Shown here: positions 3,915 through 6,072 of the stretch, piece after piece
How the letters are laid out: each line of letters starts with the position of its first letter
Position numbering within the stretch: position 1 is the stretch's first letter
NCBI GenBank assembly: GCA_031261765.1
Contig: JAISJA010000043.1
Location: 1-6,072, forward strand
Reading direction: 5' to 3'
Length of the DNA stretch: 6,072 nucleotides
From: Coriobacteriales bacterium
GTDB taxonomy: Bacteria > Actinomycetota > Coriobacteriia > Coriobacteriales > UBA8131
The notes under the pieces: generated by a model
Databases searched by the model: none
Seen by the model: only the letters and a program-made list of their open reading frames with translations
Told to the model about the DNA's origin: nothing
Made by a program: the position numbers and the translations under genes

Positions 3915-6072
3915 TCAGTGGCGTCCGGGCGCTACGCGATTGGCCTCTATAACGCCTTCCACGCTTAGCAGCGACACCAACACGTGATCGATTCTGGCGA
4001 TTTGCGACACCTCGAACACGAATTGCATCTCTACCATGCCGTCTTTATGGCTCTTAGTGCTTCCGGATAACACGTTCACGCCAGAGTCGGCAAGCACCTG
4101 TGTGACGTCTTGCAAAAGGCGCAGCCTGTCTACGGCCTCTATGAATATCTGCACCGTATACGCCGCGTCGCTGGCGCCCGGCCCCTCCCATTCAACGTCT
4201 ATGCCACGGCCTTTATCCTTAAGCAGTTCTATCGCGTTGGGACACGTGGACCTGTGCACCGACACCCCACGTCCGCGCGTTACGAACCCTATTATGTCGT
4301 CGCCTGGAACGGGGTTGCAACAATGGGCCAGGTGCACCAGCACGTCGTCCAAACCGGTAACGCGCACTCCGGTATTATTACCGGATTTCACGCGACGACC
4401 GGCCGTAACGTGCTCTATAGCAGGCTTCATGCTGCGCCCTGCTGCTTCCATGGCCTTCTCGGCCGCCTCTACGTCCTGCCCGCGCTTCGCGAGCGCTTGT
4501 AACATCTTATGCGCTACCTGCTTCACGCTTACCTTGCCGGTTCCTATGCGCGCTAACAATACGTCTGTCGTCTCGCCGGTCTGTTGCTCGTAGTTGCGTC
4601 GTAAGTCCTGCAGCGCCTGGTTGGAACGCGACGTTAAGCCGTACGAGCGCATCTCGGCCGCTAAAATCTCGCGGCCTTTAAGTATGTCGTCGCCGCGTGT
4701 CATCTTAGAGAAATAGCTGCGTATCTTCTGCCTGGCTGACGGCGTCTTGACGATGTTGAGCCAATCGCGTGACGGCCCGGACGTCTTCTGCGTGAGTATC
4801 TCTACCCTATCGCCGGTCTTAAGCTCATAAGACAGGGGCACTATAGCGCCGTTCACCTTTGCGCCAACGCAATGGTTACCGACTTCTGTATGTATGGCAT
4901 ATGCGAAATCTATTGGCGTGGAACCGGCACGCAGCGTCTTGACCTCCCCTTTAGGGGTGAAGACAAAGACCTCCGTATATACGAGGTCACGTTTGAACGA
5001 CGCCATGAACTCATGTGGGTCGTCCGTGTCGTCCGCCCAGTCCAGCACCTGACGAAGCCACATGAGCTGCTCGTCGAATGCAGGGTCCAAATCGCCCTTC
5101 TCGCCTTTGTAACGCCAATGCGCGGCGACGCCATATTCGCTTTGCCTGTGCATCTCTATTGTGCGTATCTGTATCTCCAACGGACGTCCGGCCTGCCCTA
5201 TGACCGTAGTGTGCAGCGACTGGTACATGTTCAGCTTGGGCATGGCGATATAGTCCTTGAAGCGTCCCGGCATAGGGCGCCACAACGTATGCACCGCGCC
5301 CAAACAAGAATAACATTCGGCCACTGTGTCCACTATTATACGTAGTGCGATAAGGTCGTATATCTCAGAGAAGTCCTTGCCCTTCTCGACCATTTTCTGA
5401 TATATGGAATACAGGTGCTTGGGCCTGCCGGTTATCTTCGCCTCTATGTTAAGTTTGGCCAACACGTCGCCCAGCTGCGCTATTGTGTCGTTAAGGTATT
5501 TCTCACGCGCGTCGCGCGACTCCGCGACCATGTGCTGTATCTGCGCGTACTTGTGCGGTTCCAGGTAATAGAACGCCAGGTCCTCAAGCTCCCACTTTAT
5601 TGAGCTTATGCCAAGCCTGTGCGCCAGCGGCGCGTATATCTCCATGGTCTCCTGGGCCTTGAAAAGCCGCCTGTCCTCGCGAAGCGCGCCCAGCGTGCGC
5701 ATGTTGTGCAGCCTGTCAGCCAGCTTTATGACTATGACGCGTATATCCTGCGCCATGGCCACCAGCATCTTGCGAATGGTGTTTGCCTGTTGCTCTGAGA
5801 GCGTCTCGACCTCAAGGCGCGTTATCTTAGTCACGCCGTCCACGAGCTTCATGACGTCCTCGCTGAAGTTATCCTTTATATCGTCAAGCGTGACGTCGGA
5901 GTCCTCTACGGTGTCGTGCAAAAGCGCAGCGGTTATCGTGTCCACGTCCATTTTAAGGTCCACGAGGATAAGCGCGACCTGCACGGGATGGCTTACGAAC
6001 GCCTCTCCGCTCTTGCGTTTTTGCCCGTGGTGCGCTTCTTTCGCGAACTCATAGGCACGTTTCAGCTGCGCA
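3915..6072 (-). CDS. relA: Bifunctional (p)ppGpp synthetase/hydrolase of the Rel/Spo family, start beyond window
   Basis: The frame is open to the right edge, giving 718 visible residues, from AQLKRAYEFAKEAHHGQ to a TGA at 3915. Residues are numbered from the first visible codon. The hydrolase HD domain is intact: H28 (VSHP), H52-D53 (LLHDTVEDS) and D119 (IKLADRLHNMRT), matching His53, His77-Asp78 and Asp144 of the Streptococcus equisimilis enzyme in spacing. The synthetase domain has GRPKH (215-219), EIYD (236-239) and RFKDYIAMPK (270-279); the RFKD form of the RxKD motif is typical of bifunctional enzymes rather than E. coli-type RelA. A TGS domain follows at about 365-427, a conserved-Cys segment HCCNPVPGDD at 583-592 with a further Cys at 610, and an ACT domain at about 637-713. 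By alignment only about 25 N-terminal residues are missing. It makes and degrades the alarmone under starvation, in contact with ribosomes. A start at the GTG at 5984 would remove part of the HD domain and is not credible. Confidence 0.97.
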   Translation of the reverse strand, partial: AQLKRAYEFAKEAHHGQKRKSGEAFVSHPVQVALILVDLKMDVDTITAALLHDTVEDSDVTLDDIKDNFSEDVMKLVDGVTKITRLEVETLSEQQANTIRKMLVAMAQDIRVIVIKLADRLHNMRTLGALREDRRLFKAQETMEIYAPLAHRLGISSIKWELEDLAFYYLEPHKYAQIQHMVAESRDAREKYLNDTIAQLGDVLAKLNIEAKITGRPKHLYSIYQKMVEKGKDFSEIYDLIALRIIVDTVAECYSCLGAVHTLWRPMPGRFKDYIAMPKLNMYQSLHTTVIGQAGRPLEIQIRTIEMHRQSEYGVAAHWRYKGEKGDLDPAFDEQLMWLRQVLDWADDTDDPHEFMASFKRDLVYTEVFVFTPKGEVKTLRAGSTPIDFAYAIHTEVGNHCVGAKVNGAIVPLSYELKTGDRVEILTQKTSGPSRDWLNIVKTPSARQKIRSYFSKMTRGDDILKGREILAAEMRSYGLTSRSNQALQDLRRNYEQQTGETTDVLLARIGTGKVSVKQVAHKMLQALAKRGQDVEAAEKAMEAAGRSMKPAIEHVTAGRRVKSGNNTGVRVTGLDDVLVHLAHCCNPVPGDDIIGFVTRGRGVSVHRSTCPNAIELLKDKGRGIDVEWEGPGASDAAYTVQIFIEAVDRLRLLQDVTQVLADSGVNVLSGSTKSHKDGMVEMQFVFEVSQIARIDHVLVSLLSVEGVIEANRVAPGRH

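Noticed and set aside
4036..4593. Plus-strand open frame of 185 codons within relA
   Set aside because: The opposite strand encodes the well-conserved Cys-containing and linker regions of Rel. The plus-strand product is Ser/Thr/Pro-rich, as expected of an antisense shadow.
5608..6054. Plus-strand open frame of 148 codons at the right end
   Set aside because: It is antisense to the HD hydrolase domain of Rel, which is intact, and it has no recognisable motif.

Overview
The window looks like a stretch of bacterial chromosome carrying six protein-coding genes, all on the minus strand. Transcription therefore runs from right to left. In transcription order they are: a bifunctional (p)ppGpp synthetase/hydrolase of the Rel/Spo family (its start lies beyond the right edge), a metallo-beta-lactamase-fold hydrolase, a stand-alone NAD+ synthetase, a class I (DhnA/FbaB-type) fructose-bisphosphate aldolase, a small THEP1-like P-loop NTPase, and the N-terminal part of a FecCD-type ABC transporter permease that runs off the left edge. 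No rRNA, tRNA, CRISPR array, insertion sequence or phage gene is visible, and no gap between genes exceeds about 190 bases.

Base composition is moderately GC-rich by eye. Isoleucine is often encoded by ATA. The Rel protein next to a glyoxalase-II-like hydrolase is an arrangement I recall from Firmicutes and Actinobacteria such as Coriobacteriia. Together with the DhnA-type aldolase this suggests an anaerobic Gram-positive-like or actinobacterial lineage, but I hold that loosely and cannot name a genus.

The genes are mostly housekeeping: stringent-response control (relA), detoxification or thioester hydrolysis (the hydrolase), the last step of NAD synthesis (nadE) and glycolysis/gluconeogenesis (aldolase). 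The NTPase and the iron/cobalamin-type permease at the left end could be a separate functional pair, but this rests on adjacency alone. Separate promoter-like or ribosome-binding signals precede several genes, so this need not be a single operon.

The most notable non-coding feature is a dispersed palindromic repeat. Four copies, all in the same orientation, sit 0 to about 7 bases after the stop codons of four consecutive genes (hydrolase, nadE, aldolase, NTPase). Each has a hairpin head with 8-bp arms around TCAAG and a tail of one to four degenerate 20-22 bp units that resemble the head with its centre deleted. In one copy the two arms and the tail all carry matching changes. The permease and NTPase genes appear to lack Shine-Dalgarno sequences and have -10-like boxes immediately before their ATG codons, which suggests leaderless mRNAs. 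The permease -10 box is overlapped by an inverted repeat that could be an operator. I see no clearly new multi-gene system; the repeat family and the regulatory layout are the parts worth a second look.
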